From Heterobilharzia americana (lineage: Eukaryota; Platyhelminthes; Trematoda; Strigeidida; Schistosomatidae), in assembly GCA_944470555.2 (NCBI GenBank), contig OX104128.1, positions 59,713,257-59,777,256 of the forward strand: a DNA stretch of 64,000 nt, in the 5' to 3' direction. Below are positions 34,629 through 44,559 of the stretch, piece after piece; positions within the stretch are counted from its first letter, which is position 1, and every line of letters starts with the position of its first letter. A model generated the notes under the pieces. It had not been told where the DNA came from. It ran no database searches and saw nothing but the letters and a program-made list of their open reading frames with translations. The position numbers and the translations under genes are program-made.

Positions 34629-34669
<41 letters not shown>
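34629..34669. repeat. (TA)n microsatellite
   Basis: About 41 bp of pure TA, next to the TAA-type tail of the RTE element. Confidence 0.95.
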
Positions 34670-34671
<2 letters not shown>

Positions 34672-37600
34672 TTATTATTATTAGTCCCTTGGGTTCCTAG
34701 TGGAACATAGGGCTTCAGTAGCACGCCTCCAGTGACCTCTGTTCTCTGAGATCTTTTGAACCTGGTTCCACGACAGCCCAGAAGCTCTCATTTCCTCCTC
34801 GCATGACCTCCTCCATGTCACCCTCGGACGTCCAACTCGTCGCTTCCCATGGGGATTCCACTCGAGGGCCTGACGCGTGATGTCCTCAGTCGGCCTTCTC
34901 AGTGCATGGCCAATCCATCTCCACTTCTTCCTGCATATTTGTTGCGTGATAGGTTCTTGGTTGGTTCGTTCCCAGAGTTCCTTGTTGCTTATTTTTTCTG
35001 GCCATCTGATCTTCAGCAGCGAGCGTAAGCAGTTGTTGATGAATGTCTGTAGTTTATTGGAAATGCCTTTCGTGACGCGCCAAGTCTCTGAGCCATACAA
35101 GAGCACTGACTTGACGTTGGTGTTGAAAATCCGTATCTTGTTCCGCATGCTGAGTGCAGAAGATCTCCACACTGGTTTCAGGCTAATGAACGCCTGTCTT
35201 GCTTTTCCGATTCTGACTTTGACGTCCTCGTCCGTCCCGCCTGTAGTTGAAACAGTGCTTCCTAGATAAGTGAAGGAGGTTACTTCCTTCAAGTTTCTCC
35301 CGTTGACGGTGATTGGAGTTTGTTGTTGTTGTTGATGGTGGTGGTGCGGTATCTTCATCACTTCTGTCTTCTCTATATTCACCTGAAGTCCCGTCTTGGC
35401 TGCCTCTTCTGTCAACTTGTTAGTTTTTGCCTGCAGATCTTCAAGTTTATGTGACATTAGGCATAAGTCATCGGCGAAATCCAAGTCTTCTAGGTTCTTT
35501 TCCGTCGTCCAGTGTATCCCCCTCTTCTCGCTGCCTACTGTTTGCTGCATGATCCAGTCCACCACAATAAGGAATATCATGGGGGATAGTAGGCAACCTT
35601 GTTTCACTCCTGTCTTCACTTCAAAGGCATCACTGAGCTTCCCATTGTGGATTACTTGGCATGTGGCATCTTCATATAGTTGTTGAATGAGGCGGATAAA
35701 GGTTTGCGGTACTCCGTAGTATTGAAGCAGTTTCCAAATTACTTCTCGGTCGACGCTGTCAAAGGCCTTCTCAAAGTCGATGAAGTTGAGGTATAGAGCT
35801 GATTGCCATTCTACGCTCTGTTCTATGATGATACGAAGCGTTGCAATTTGGTCTGCACATGATTTGTACTTCCTGAAGCCTGCCTGTTCCGGTCGCAGTT
35901 TTGAATCCAGTGCGTCTTTAAGCCTCTCCAGGATGATGCGGCTTAATATTTTACTTGGGGTGGACAGGAGAGTGATTCCGCGCCAGTTCTTGCAAGCACT
36001 GAGGTCTCCCTTCTTCGGCAGTTTGACAAGGTAACCCTTCTTCCAATCGTCAGGTACCTTCTCTTCCCTCCACACCTTCTGCAATAGTGGTGTGAGCATG
36101 TCCGCTGTTGTCTCTGCATCTGTTCTCAGTGCTTCTGGCGGTATTCCATCTGGTCCTGCTGCTTTCCCACATTTCAGTAGCTTTATGGCGTTCAGGACTT
36201 CCATTTTCGTTGGGGGATTTATGTTCACTTGTAATTCAGCGGCTGCAGGTGGTATTTCTGGACGAAGTGCAGGTGGTGGTCGATTCAAGAGCTTCTTGAA
36301 GTGGTCGGCCCATCGTTTCCTCTGTTTCTCTTCTTTTGTAATTAAATTTCCTTCTTCATCTTTTATTGGTTTCATCTGTGTTGGTCTCTTCCCTGATAGC
36401 AACCTGGTTATTTGATACAATGTCGTCAGGTCTCTCTTACCTGCAGCCTGTTCTGCTTCACTTGCCAGTGTGTGGTAGAAGTGTCTTTTGTCTTTGCGTG
36501 CACTCTTCTTCACTTCTTTGTCCAGTGTTTTATACATTGTGCTCAGTTCCTCTTGTCGTTGAGCATCCTTGCACTGGTTTATCTTCTGCTTCACCATCCT
36601 CCTCTCCTCTATCAGCTTCCAGGTATCCGTCGAGATCCATTCCTTGTCTTCTTTCTTCTTCCTTCCTAATACTGTTGTGCAGGTTTCTTTCCACATAGCT
36701 TTCAAAGACTTCCAGTGTTCTTCCACACAGGTTTCTTCAGGGATGTTGCTCGCTGTCTCCCATTTTGTCTTGATGGCTGCTGTGAAGATCTCCTTTGTAG
36801 TTTCATCCTTCAGTTTCCGAGTGTTGTACTTGAATTGAGGTCTATCACCAGCTTCCTTGAAGGCTTTTAACTTGATTTGGAAGGTTCCTTGCACTAGATA
36901 GTGGTCTGAACCTACATCTGCTCCTCTTCTTGACCTTGTGTTAAGTAGACTGCGTCTCCATTTTCTTGAGATTGAGATAAAGTCGATTTGATTTTTAGTG
37001 TGTCCATCTGGTGAAGTCCATGTCGCTTTGTGGATATCCTTGTGCCTGAACACACTGCCTCCAATCACCAAATCGTTGAATGCACAGAATTCTGCAAACA
37101 ATTCTCCATTCTCATTCATTTCACCTAGCGCCTCTCGACCCATGGTTAGTTCTCTTCCTGTGTTGTCCCCTCCCAGTTTGGCATTCATGTCGCCCATTAG
37201 AATTTTGATATCGCCAACTGACGTCTTGTCCAGTGTTGATTGAAGTTGTCTGTAGAAATCCTCCTTTTTCTCTTGCTCTGCATTATTTGTAGGTGCATAA
37301 CATTGTATGATTGTGACCTTTCTTCCTTTTGAGTTGAATCTTGCTGTCATGATCCTGGAGGAGATTGGTTCCCACTGCATGAGAGCCTTCGATGCTCTTG
37401 AGGACATCATGATAGCCACTCCCTCAGTGTGCTCGTGGTTGGCGTCTGGGTGACCGGAGTAGATTATTGATTCTCCAGTTGACAGTTTGGAGAGTCCACT
37501 CCCATTCCATCTGCTTTCGCAAATCCCAAGCACTTCGATGTTATACCTTCTCATCTCCTTTGCAATCTGGGCTGCCTTACTGGGTTCAAACATCGTGCGG

Positions 37601-37860
37601 ACATTCCATGTCCCCACGTTTACTTTCGCTTTCATCGAGAGAAGACACATCGGCCAATTGGCTTCCCGAAGGCTTTCACCAACTGGCGTCATTTCGCCTC
37701 TCCGATTCCAGCGGGGAATAAGTTTGTTTTCATTTTTTATATTTTGTTTGTGCTTTGAAGTTTCTTTAGCGGTTAGATTTGTTTTACGGGGTAGGGTTGC
37801 TAGCCCTATGCCCAACCTTCCCTCTTTACCCGGGCTTAGGACCGGCTAGTAACTAGTAAA
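34670..37860 (-). mobile_element. RTE-clade retrotransposon, full length (SR2-like)
   Basis: It comprises a short leader (37860-37693), one ORF and a very short 3' end with a TAATAATAATAAAATAA tail running into (TA)n. No 3' UTR worth mention separates stop and tail, which is typical of RTE. The 5' flank is also (TA)n (37880-37932), so the target duplication is hidden. At least four 5'-truncated relatives lie in this window (16.4, 23.7, 51.8 and 60.8 kb), all ending at the same 3' block. Confidence 0.85.
34681..37692 (-). CDS. RTE endonuclease/reverse transcriptase, intact
   Basis: The frame is open from 37815, but the codon there is TTG; the first ATG is at 37692, giving about 1003 residues, usual for RTE. 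Numbering below counts from 37815. The apurinic-type endonuclease spans about 65-310, with WNVR (Asn71), CESRW (Glu100), QCYAPTN (Tyr173), GDMN (Asp209, Asn211) and SDH (Asp304, His305). The reverse transcriptase spans about 540-800, with KAAGPDGIP, the palm motif FIDFEKAFD (Asp680), KTGVKQGCLLSP, and FADD (Asp782, Asp783). A HHHHQQQQQ tract lies near 824-832, encoded by CAC/CAA triplets that look slippage-prone. The C-terminus continues through RWIGHALRRPTEDITRQALE to STRNPRD. It cleaves target DNA and copies its RNA onto the nick. No stop, frameshift or missing catalytic residue is seen, so the protein could be active. Related genes are sometimes annotated as craniofacial development protein 2. 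Confidence 0.92.
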   Translation of the reverse strand: MTPVGESLREANWPMCLLSMKAKVNVGTWNVRTMFEPSKAAQIAKEMRRYNIEVLGICESRWNGSGLSKLSTGESIIYSGHPDANHEHTEGVAIMMSSRASKALMQWEPISSRIMTARFNSKGRKVTIIQCYAPTNNAEQEKKEDFYRQLQSTLDKTSVGDIKILMGDMNAKLGGDNTGRELTMGREALGEMNENGELFAEFCAFNDLVIGGSVFRHKDIHKATWTSPDGHTKNQIDFISISRKWRRSLLNTRSRRGADVGSDHYLVQGTFQIKLKAFKEAGDRPQFKYNTRKLKDETTKEIFTAAIKTKWETASNIPEETCVEEHWKSLKAMWKETCTTVLGRKKKEDKEWISTDTWKLIEERRMVKQKINQCKDAQRQEELSTMYKTLDKEVKKSARKDKRHFYHTLASEAEQAAGKRDLTTLYQITRLLSGKRPTQMKPIKDEEGNLITKEEKQRKRWADHFKKLLNRPPPALRPEIPPAAAELQVNINPPTKMEVLNAIKLLKCGKAAGPDGIPPEALRTDAETTADMLTPLLQKVWREEKVPDDWKKGYLVKLPKKGDLSACKNWRGITLLSTPSKILSRIILERLKDALDSKLRPEQAGFRKYKSCADQIATLRIIIEQSVEWQSALYLNFIDFEKAFDSVDREVIWKLLQYYGVPQTFIRLIQQLYEDATCQVIHNGKLSDAFEVKTGVKQGCLLSPMIFLIVVDWIMQQTVGSEKRGIHWTTEKNLEDLDFADDLCLMSHKLEDLQAKTNKLTEEAAKTGLQVNIEKTEVMKIPHHHHQQQQQTPITVNGRNLKEVTSFTYLGSTVSTTGGTDEDVKVRIGKARQAFISLKPVWRSSALSMRNKIRIFNTNVKSVLLYGSETWRVTKGISNKLQTFINNCLRSLLKIRWPEKISNKELWERTNQEPITQQICRKKWRWIGHALRRPTEDITRQALEWNPHGKRRVGRPRVTWRRSCEEEMRASGLSWNQVQKISENRGHWRRATEALCSTRNPRD

Positions 37861-37878
37861 CTAGTTAACCAGGCGAGG

Positions 37879-37879
<1 letters not shown>

Positions 37880-37932
<53 letters not shown>
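37880..37932. repeat. (TA)n microsatellite
   Basis: About 53 bp of pure TA directly upstream of the RTE element (on its own strand). Confidence 0.95.
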
Positions 37933-37935
<3 letters not shown>

Positions 37936-38400
37936 AAATCAAACAAAAGTTTTATTCAGTTTTATCTCATTCACTCTAGTGTGATTGCATCAGATTTTTT
38001 GATACACAAGCCCCATAACAAACGCTGTACTGTTCACTTATGATTTGAAAAAAGAACAGTGAAACAGCTGAGAAGTCTCCTATAGGGTGAAACACGCGCT
38101 TTGGATTCCACTATTAGGCACTATCCATCTTGAATATTAAAAGCAGTATTACATTGTTAACTTGAAAAATGAAACGAAAAAGCTAGAACAGACAAACAGA
38201 TAGTTAACGGACAAGTGGTTTCCATCCTCAACTTTTAACAGAGGTAGTGTCATTCGCGTTTGATTGTTCGATTAATAACCTCGTTCAACTGGCTGTGTCA
38301 CTGACATTTTATGATTAGTTAAGTTAAGTAACCAGTTGTTGCTAGTTTTTGCCTTTTCCAAAGGCAATAAATTTCGCCTTCACAGTTTTGTCTTTTTTGT
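37933..38400. other. Spacer with an SMα-like hammerhead remnant
   Basis: At 38070-38140 the plus strand reads 'cagctgagaagtctcc', then 'tatagggtgaaacacgcgct' and 'ggattccact', a decayed SMα-type hammerhead: GAAA is kept, box 1 has an extra base and the triplet is lost. The rest is probably the intron before the exon at 38407. Confidence 0.4.
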
Positions 38401-38406
38401 CCTACA

Positions 38407-38610
38407 GTAGTGTGGGAACCGTATTCCAGTAGTCAGTATCCAATATCGTGTGTGAAGTGTTGTGGGCGTATAACGGTAGTTTCTAATTCAAAACCCGTTA
38501 ATTATGAGAAATCCCACAATCTGGTTCCCTTATTCGACCATAAAGAAAATAAGAAGCCGGATACGTCACCTGGATTTACTGAGAACCATTCCATTTTAGT
38601 AGATGCCTAG
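38407..38610 (+). CDS. Candidate terminal exon, unknown protein
   Basis: A strong acceptor (tgtcttttttgtcctacag, ends 38406) opens a frame VWEPYSSSQYPISCVKCCGR, ITVVSNSKPVNYEKSHNLV, PLFDHKENKKPDTSPGFTE, NHSILVDA ending in TAG at 38608-38610. AATAAA follows about 30 bases after the stop (near 38640), so the layout of acceptor, open exon, stop and poly(A) signal is that of a last exon. The protein is hydrophilic with a CxxCC motif. I do not recognise it. It may end a gene whose earlier exons lie to the left, possibly beyond the RTE insertion. Confidence 0.35.
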   Translation, partial: VVWEPYSSSQYPISCVKCCGRITVVSNSKPVNYEKSHNLVPLFDHKENKKPDTSPGFTENHSILVDA

Positions 38611-38644
38611 ATATCATCTCTTTTTATTCTATATTTTTTAATAA

Positions 38645-39640
38645 AGACTTCAGGAAATGTATGATTAATGAAACAAAAGTCTATTTAAAAACTCAGGAGA
38701 ATGTAAATAAGGGATTCGTTTATGTAGCTAGAAAGGAGACATAATTATCCCCGAAATTTATCAAAAAGTCAGGGAAATCTATATGGAAAAATATGACCAA
38801 TAAAAGTAGTAATTGTAACAAAGCCTCAATAATACTGCAGCATAAAGAATGAATATTGAAAACTCTGTGTACGCTTTTTAACAATTTTGGCACGTAGGTA
38901 GCGTTCAGACCTAAAATAGGACGGAGAAAAGAACTTTGCAGACTAACGAACCATGAAAACCTGATTAAGCCGAATAATTTAATAGGTCAAACGCCATACA
39001 GTAATTGTGAGGCGAAGTAACCATCCAGTATCTTACAAGATGTCAGATTGCAGAAATTTGGCGATATATTTAAGGATAAACTCTTCTGGGGTAAGTTGGG
39101 TGGTTTTCAGGGAATTGATTACTTCGACATCATTCTTCGCATTATTTGATATCATCTAGGGAACATTTGATAAACTGCCACATTAGGCAGCTGTTTCGAC
39201 TTAGTTTATGATGAACTCTAAGCAGTGCGTACACATCACATTTAACCTGTAGGTATTGTAGTGAGCGCTTTTTCATTCACCCTTATGGCTAAATTTTAGT
39301 GACCCATATATTTAACTTTTATCACTTCATGACAAAGTGCGCCATCATCATTTGTCGACAGTGATTAACTGTCTTCACATCCTATACTCGGTTGATCCAA
39401 TGAATCACAGCTTCTTGAGATGTCCAGTGTAAAGTAGGCTACTGATAAACAATAGATTGTTATTCAGTTTAATTTCAACTGCTTAGCTTGGGGGCAATGG
39501 AATCCCACGAGATTTTGGGATCCTAGGTTCAGTCTTGCATGCATTTCCGCGTGTTCACCAATGACTTACACATTAGAAGTAAAAAGCTGACTATCAGTCC
39601 TCTAGCTTTATGTCAGATTTTGATGAAAATTAGAAATTGA
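38645..39640. other. Spacer with one type B hammerhead remnant
   Basis: At about 39165-39260 the phrases 'aggcagctgtttcgactta' and 'aagcagtgcgtacacatcac' are a decayed minus-strand type B repeat. Nothing else recognised. Confidence 0.35.
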
Positions 39641-39649
39641 ACTAGAGAG

Positions 39650-40480
39650 ATTTGAATGCATCGGGGCAAATAAGATGTATCATCAAGTAAAACAGCACTA
39701 CTTATTGGATTACGTCTTGGATACAATTTACTGTCCGTATTCATATCAGAATAACTTATCGACCTTGAGATATGCTATATACAGTTCGAATCCTCTTTTC
39801 TTTCCTATGATCTAAGCAGCAGAATCTTCCATACATCTTAAAAAGATGTTGAATCCTCCTCACTATATTTATTTTGTGTTGATTTGATAAACAAATACTC
39901 GATTATCAATCTCTTTCTTCATCTATCCAACTATGTTAGTTTTAATACTGTTTCATCCTACTGTGTGATTACTAGTAAGTGAATGCATATCTACAACCAA
40001 ACTTTTCTTTGGAATCCTTACCTGATAAGGGTCTACTGAACTTGTTTTAGGTAAGTATTTGTACTCGAATAGTCCAGCTAACCATGGCCGACTATTTTGA
40101 CCTATGTCTCTAGACTCATAGTCATTAAAAAGAACTTAGTAAACGTAAACTACTTTCCTGTTTGAATCAATAGTATCTTTGAAGCAACAAGTCTTGTTTG
40201 TAAGTTACTTTGTACATCTGAATGCCACTCTAATCCCAGCTATATTGAGAATGCTATGTAATGTCTCTAAGGTGTCTTCTTTTGTGCTATTACCGTAGAT
40301 GTATTGAATTCTCTTCTTCATAACCAACCATTATTATTATTGTTATTAAAACTTGTGTAGTACTACTGGTCACATTTTCCTTACAATTTCTTATGGACGC
40401 ATTGACAAATTTAAGTGGATAATTACTAAGATGTAGGGTACACTTGATGTTTGTAACGTTTTAGTTCAAACGTTCCCCCT
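39650..40480 (-). mobile_element. Penelope-like 3' part, decayed
   Basis: It is collinear with the minus-strand PLE at 55560-56390: terminal-repeat blocks ('gtgttgatttgataaacaaa' near 39878) and, at the right, a translation containing SNYPLKFVNASIRNCKENV, matching LNNYPPKFINKFIRNRKKN of the 56 kb copy. Stops throughout. The reverse transcriptase is missing. Confidence 0.6.
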
Positions 40481-40980
40481 CTTTGGCTGCTGTTCATAAC
40501 TGAACGTTCATTTCATCAAGCATGTCATATATTTTATGCATTCATTATTAATACCGTTCAAACTGTATATATTACTGATACCAATGACATATTGATGAAT
40601 CCAATGAAAAATATCACTCAAGTTTCTGTAATTTATCATGGAAGTTGAAAGACAAAGGAAACTTCGGCTTCATATTTAAAACACTAATTACAAGTATGAA
40701 TGGGCAGAACCAAATTTTTGAGACAGGAAAACCTTGGAAGCAACCAATCAGTTTGAAGATGCTCTATTCAAGTCCATTCATTATGTCCACTTACAGAGAT
40801 GTTTACACTGCATAAGCTTTTGATGAATTATGACGAAGATTATGTGAAATGTAAAATTTGATGGAGTAGGTATTGTAATAGAAACAGATGAATATCTTGT
40901 TTGGAAATGTAAATATAACCGAGGAAGACGACTTATATAGGGGTGGGTAAGTAACATACATGTGCCTTGACAAACCATAA

Positions 40981-41157
40981 ATTTTGAAATGGGTTATTCC
41001 CAATGTTCACAAGAAGTATTTGTTTGGAGAACCAACTGCAGTGCACACAAACAACTTTGAAAATATAAGGAGTCGTTTTAGAAAGTTCTTAAGACCTTCA
41101 GCCGGATCACGAATGGATATAACATATATGACATGGATTCATACGGATGAATGCTAA
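40981..41157 (+). other. 58-codon open frame without ATG, possible exon
   Basis: The frame between two stops reads ILKWVIPNVHKKYLFGEPTA, VHTNNFENIRSRFRKFLRPS and AGSRMDITYMTWIHTDEC. Its composition looks like real protein (mixed charged, aromatic and aliphatic residues, few low-complexity runs), in contrast to the flanking AT-rich frames. No good acceptor is visible at its start and I recognise no family. It could be a terminal exon or an old pseudogene. Confidence 0.2.
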
Positions 41158-41159
41158 TG

Positions 41160-41712
41160 CAGAAAATGGAATGGTTTTAAAGATGAGACACCTATTGATA
41201 ACCTAGGTATTTTTATTTTCATGTGAAACGGATTTATCAATTGTGAATAAACGGTCATTTCCCTTAATTTCTTTCATACCCTTGATTTTAATTGGTCACT
41301 ACATACTTGAACGTGATTGGTCAACACAAAAGTTCAGTTGTGCCTGTGAATGAATTGAAAAGTGTTAAATTTCAGTTTGTAAATGTGTTGTGACCAAGTC
41401 ACAAGTCTCAAGAGTATGACATCTTCTTTATAGTAAATAGTCTTCACCACTCTCGGAAGATATCACCATTCAGAAATAAGATGAGATTGTGGACAGTTTC
41501 ACTTTGAGATAAAACTGATTTCTGAAGTACTTTAACGTTCAGATCAAGTATAGTTGACAATCTCTGTTGAATGCGACAAAAGAAGGAGTTTCATTTTCAG
41601 AGAAAATGTGTATCATAGCAGTGAATGGAGTTATGATCTCGTATAATGTATAGTAGACACGTCTACAGTAACACCATGCAGTTGAAGACAATTATTAGTA
41701 ATGTATTTAGCG
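41160..41712. other. No recognisable feature
   Basis: AT-rich sequence without recognised genes or repeats. Confidence 0.35.
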
Positions 41713-41714
41713 TT

Positions 41715-41900
41715 AGTATTCATCATGGGCAGGCTGACATCAATTGGAGAATTGTTGAAAACGTGGGAGCGGTGGACAGTCGTTTCATTCTAGTATGAGA
41801 CTCCTCAGCAGTACATACGCACAACCTCACCTCATCAGGTTTCACAGCAGACGCATTAGCTATTTAGCCACTGAATCACACTTCAATGGTCCAATATTTC
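41715..41900 (-). repeat. Type B hammerhead repeat
   Basis: Minus strand. CTGAGGA (41806-41800 region) and GAAA are both present and the triplet is GTC, but stem II (GTCTC against AGAAT) and stem I (GTACTG against CACCGC) have mismatches. The tRNA-like part is decayed. Confidence 0.55.
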
Positions 41901-42154
41901 TTACTTCTGTCAATTCATGGCATAGCGCCATTATCATCCGAGATCTTCTATTGGTACCTACTACGACGAAGGTTTTCAATGGGTCCTCTAGTGATGTCAT
42001 TTCATAAAGTTGGAAAATATGAATGAATAGAACTGTACTTCTAACTGTAAACGAAGATCTATCCCTTTGCATGCAGAATATAAAAAGAAATGTACATATT
42101 AACAACCAGTTAACTTGGTAGATTTGGTTAGTAATAACCAGAAAATGAAAAAAA

Positions 42155-42730
42155 CTTCAAGTTGTTATTCATCGAAGACTGACATCAGTTGAAGGAACAA
42201 AGGAAACCTGGGAGCACTGGACAGCTGTCTCATCTCACTAGTATGGGACTCCTCAGCAGTGCACACCCACCACCCCACACCAGCAGGGATCGAACCCACG
42301 ACCTTCAGGTTCCACGACCAGCGTGTTACCATTGAGCCACTGGGTCAGAATCCAATGCTCCATATTTCCAACTTCTCTTAGCTCACGATATATAGCGCAA
42401 CCGCCACCTAATGTCATCGCTGAGTATCTGTCCTCATGGCCATCAGGCTTTGACTCCACCGGTCACGACTTGTCATTGGAACTTAGGGAATACTTCTCGA
42501 AACTAGTCACCAATGAGCACCAGTTTAATTAAATTTTGAGGGGGTTGTGGAGATTTGGAAATATTTCAAGTTGTTATTCATCGAAGACTGACATCAGTTG
42601 GAGGAACAAAGGAAACCTGGGAGCACTGGACAGCTGTCTCGTCCCACTAGTATGGGACTCCTCAGCAGTGCGCACCCACGATGAATAACAACTTGAAATA
42701 TTTCGAAATCTCCACAAATCCCTCAAAATT
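42155..42730 (-). repeat. Type B hammerhead repeat, one and a half tandem units
   Basis: A first hammerhead lies at about 42215-42270, a full unit follows, then a second hammerhead at about 42625-42675 with the same stems. Both have GAGA at core box 2. The 68-codon shadow frame across the leader and tRNA-like part is identical in translation to that at 34.3-34.5 kb, so the two copies are recent. The right end (42677-42725, 'gatgaataacaacttgaaat') is an inverted copy of the tail, giving a fold-back end. Confidence 0.75.
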
Positions 42731-44085
42731 TAATTGAAAAAAACTTGTTGAAAATAGTGGTAATATCAAGTCACTGTTGATCATTTTTCCCAGTAGGACA
42801 GATGTGATTGATTCTAAAATGCCACAACCATAATGTTCCGTTTTTTTTTTAGAAAAAAATGTCTGACACAAGCATACTTGGACAGATTTGTACGCACATG
42901 ACTGTAAAATAGACATGAAATATTTAATAAATACGTATAGTTTTAAATAGGGATCAATCCCCTGACAAGTTCATCTTGTTGAAGTAACAAGAAAATGTAT
43001 CATTTTGTATTATCTAAAGAATTACCTTGAATATAAATATTTCAACTAGAATTCCCAACATTCGTCTTCCAAATTATTTGTTAATTGTAGAAATGGGTAG
43101 ACATTTATCACGTTTGCTCTGCTAAATATACTTAAATTACCTACCACCAATATTTATTACTGTACAGTTAAAGTCGAAATTTCTCATTGCTTAGCAGTTT
43201 TTCATCTACGGAACTGTTATGTCAAAAGGATTTTCTTTGAAAACCACTGCCACTAGTCAAGACATAGAAGTGTCATAAACTATCAAAATCTACTACTCAA
43301 AAATAAATGAGTAGCTAGAAGCCTTTTAAACGGATCTGTAGATTTCACTAGCCAGATGAAAGTAATCTAATCATCGAACAACTGTTTTTGCTAGATTGGG
43401 GCTATGCTTATCAGAAGTTTGCCTCGACAGTCTCAGCTTATACAGTAGAACTGTTCAGGTAAGTTAACTCTGGTTAAGCTTACTTGGATGGACCGATACA
43501 CCTTAAATATTAAGAACAGTTTGTATATGTATATGAAAATTCTCTAAATTGATATAGTCAGAGTTAATCGTTTATTTGGTTACTATTCTTTTTCTGAGCC
43601 TATTTAATGCTAGGCCAATAATGAACAAGAAAATAGGATATCAGTGGAATAATACAAATATTATTTGAGAAGTGACTGACTGCCGACCGATAGATCTACA
43701 CCTAACCCTCATCATGAGATCGTACCCTTAGTACAAACGGTGATTCCTATGCTTGACATAGTTAATTCTGTAAACCGTTTACCGTTGAAAGGAAAGCAAT
43801 CTATTATCATATTATGATATTATGTGCTGTATAATTAATGTTTTGTGATATCGTGAGTTTGTTTTATTTCTTGGCTACATAGAAGCATATTTACTTAAAT
43901 CCTGTAATTATTTCATAATCAACTAACTCCTACCTTAGTTTGTAATACAGGTGAGTAAAAGTCCAACCGATTAATAAGAATTGTGCTACATTTCATACTG
44001 ATTAGTCTGACAACCGTTTACGTTTGGTGGAATCACTGTGTTAACAGTGTTGCGGTCAGACGAAGAGTAGTAGGGGCCACAGGCA
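42731..44085. other. AT-rich spacer
   Basis: No recognisable coding or repeat structure. The frame at 42662-42916 is partly inside the preceding repeat. Confidence 0.35.
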
Positions 44086-44089
44086 AATC

Positions 44090-44400
44090 TCTTAATTAGG
44101 TTGTGAAACTTAGTTCCCTGAGATGGCTTGGATATGTACGGCATATGCCGAGTCACAGCCTACCTCAGCATGCCGTCTTAAGGGTAGTGAGATTTAGTTA
44201 TAAGAGGGTTTGAAATAAGTAGACAAAGACAATGCATCATTCGATGAGGTCGCTAACTGTTGATCTGAGTCGCGTGGAGAGATACAGACTCCCCAAGACG
44301 AGGGTGAGGACTTTCGATAACTTTGTTAGAAATTGGTCACAATGGAGCAAATGCATTCACTCCCTGACATCTCCTAAAGCGTGAATGTTCGCACTAACCG
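44090..44400 (+). pseudogene. LINE 3' fragment (LRWLGHV family)
   Basis: It reads LRWLGYVRHMPSHSLPQHAV at the left and VRNWSQWSKCIHSLTSPKA followed by a stop at the right (about 44330-44390). Middle part frameshifted. The 3' trailer continues to about 44560 and is shared with 13.5-13.7 kb. Confidence 0.65.
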
Positions 44401-44559
44401 TTATCTTCAGATTGTTTATTCTCTTACAGAACTTTGTCTACTTTGATATTTCTTTTTTTTCCGTCCACTTGTTCTTCTGCATACTACTGTGAAGTGTAGC
44501 AACTTGAACTGATGCAGTTGTGTGCGAGTTTCTACATTGATTTTGTCAATCAATAGGTT

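Noticed and set aside
37693..37815. Start of the RTE ORF at 37815
   Set aside because: The codon is TTG, not ATG. The first in-frame ATG is at 37692; the extra 41 codons are only an open leader.
34877..37849. Plus-strand open frames across the RTE element
   Set aside because: They are antisense shadows of the intact minus-strand ORF.
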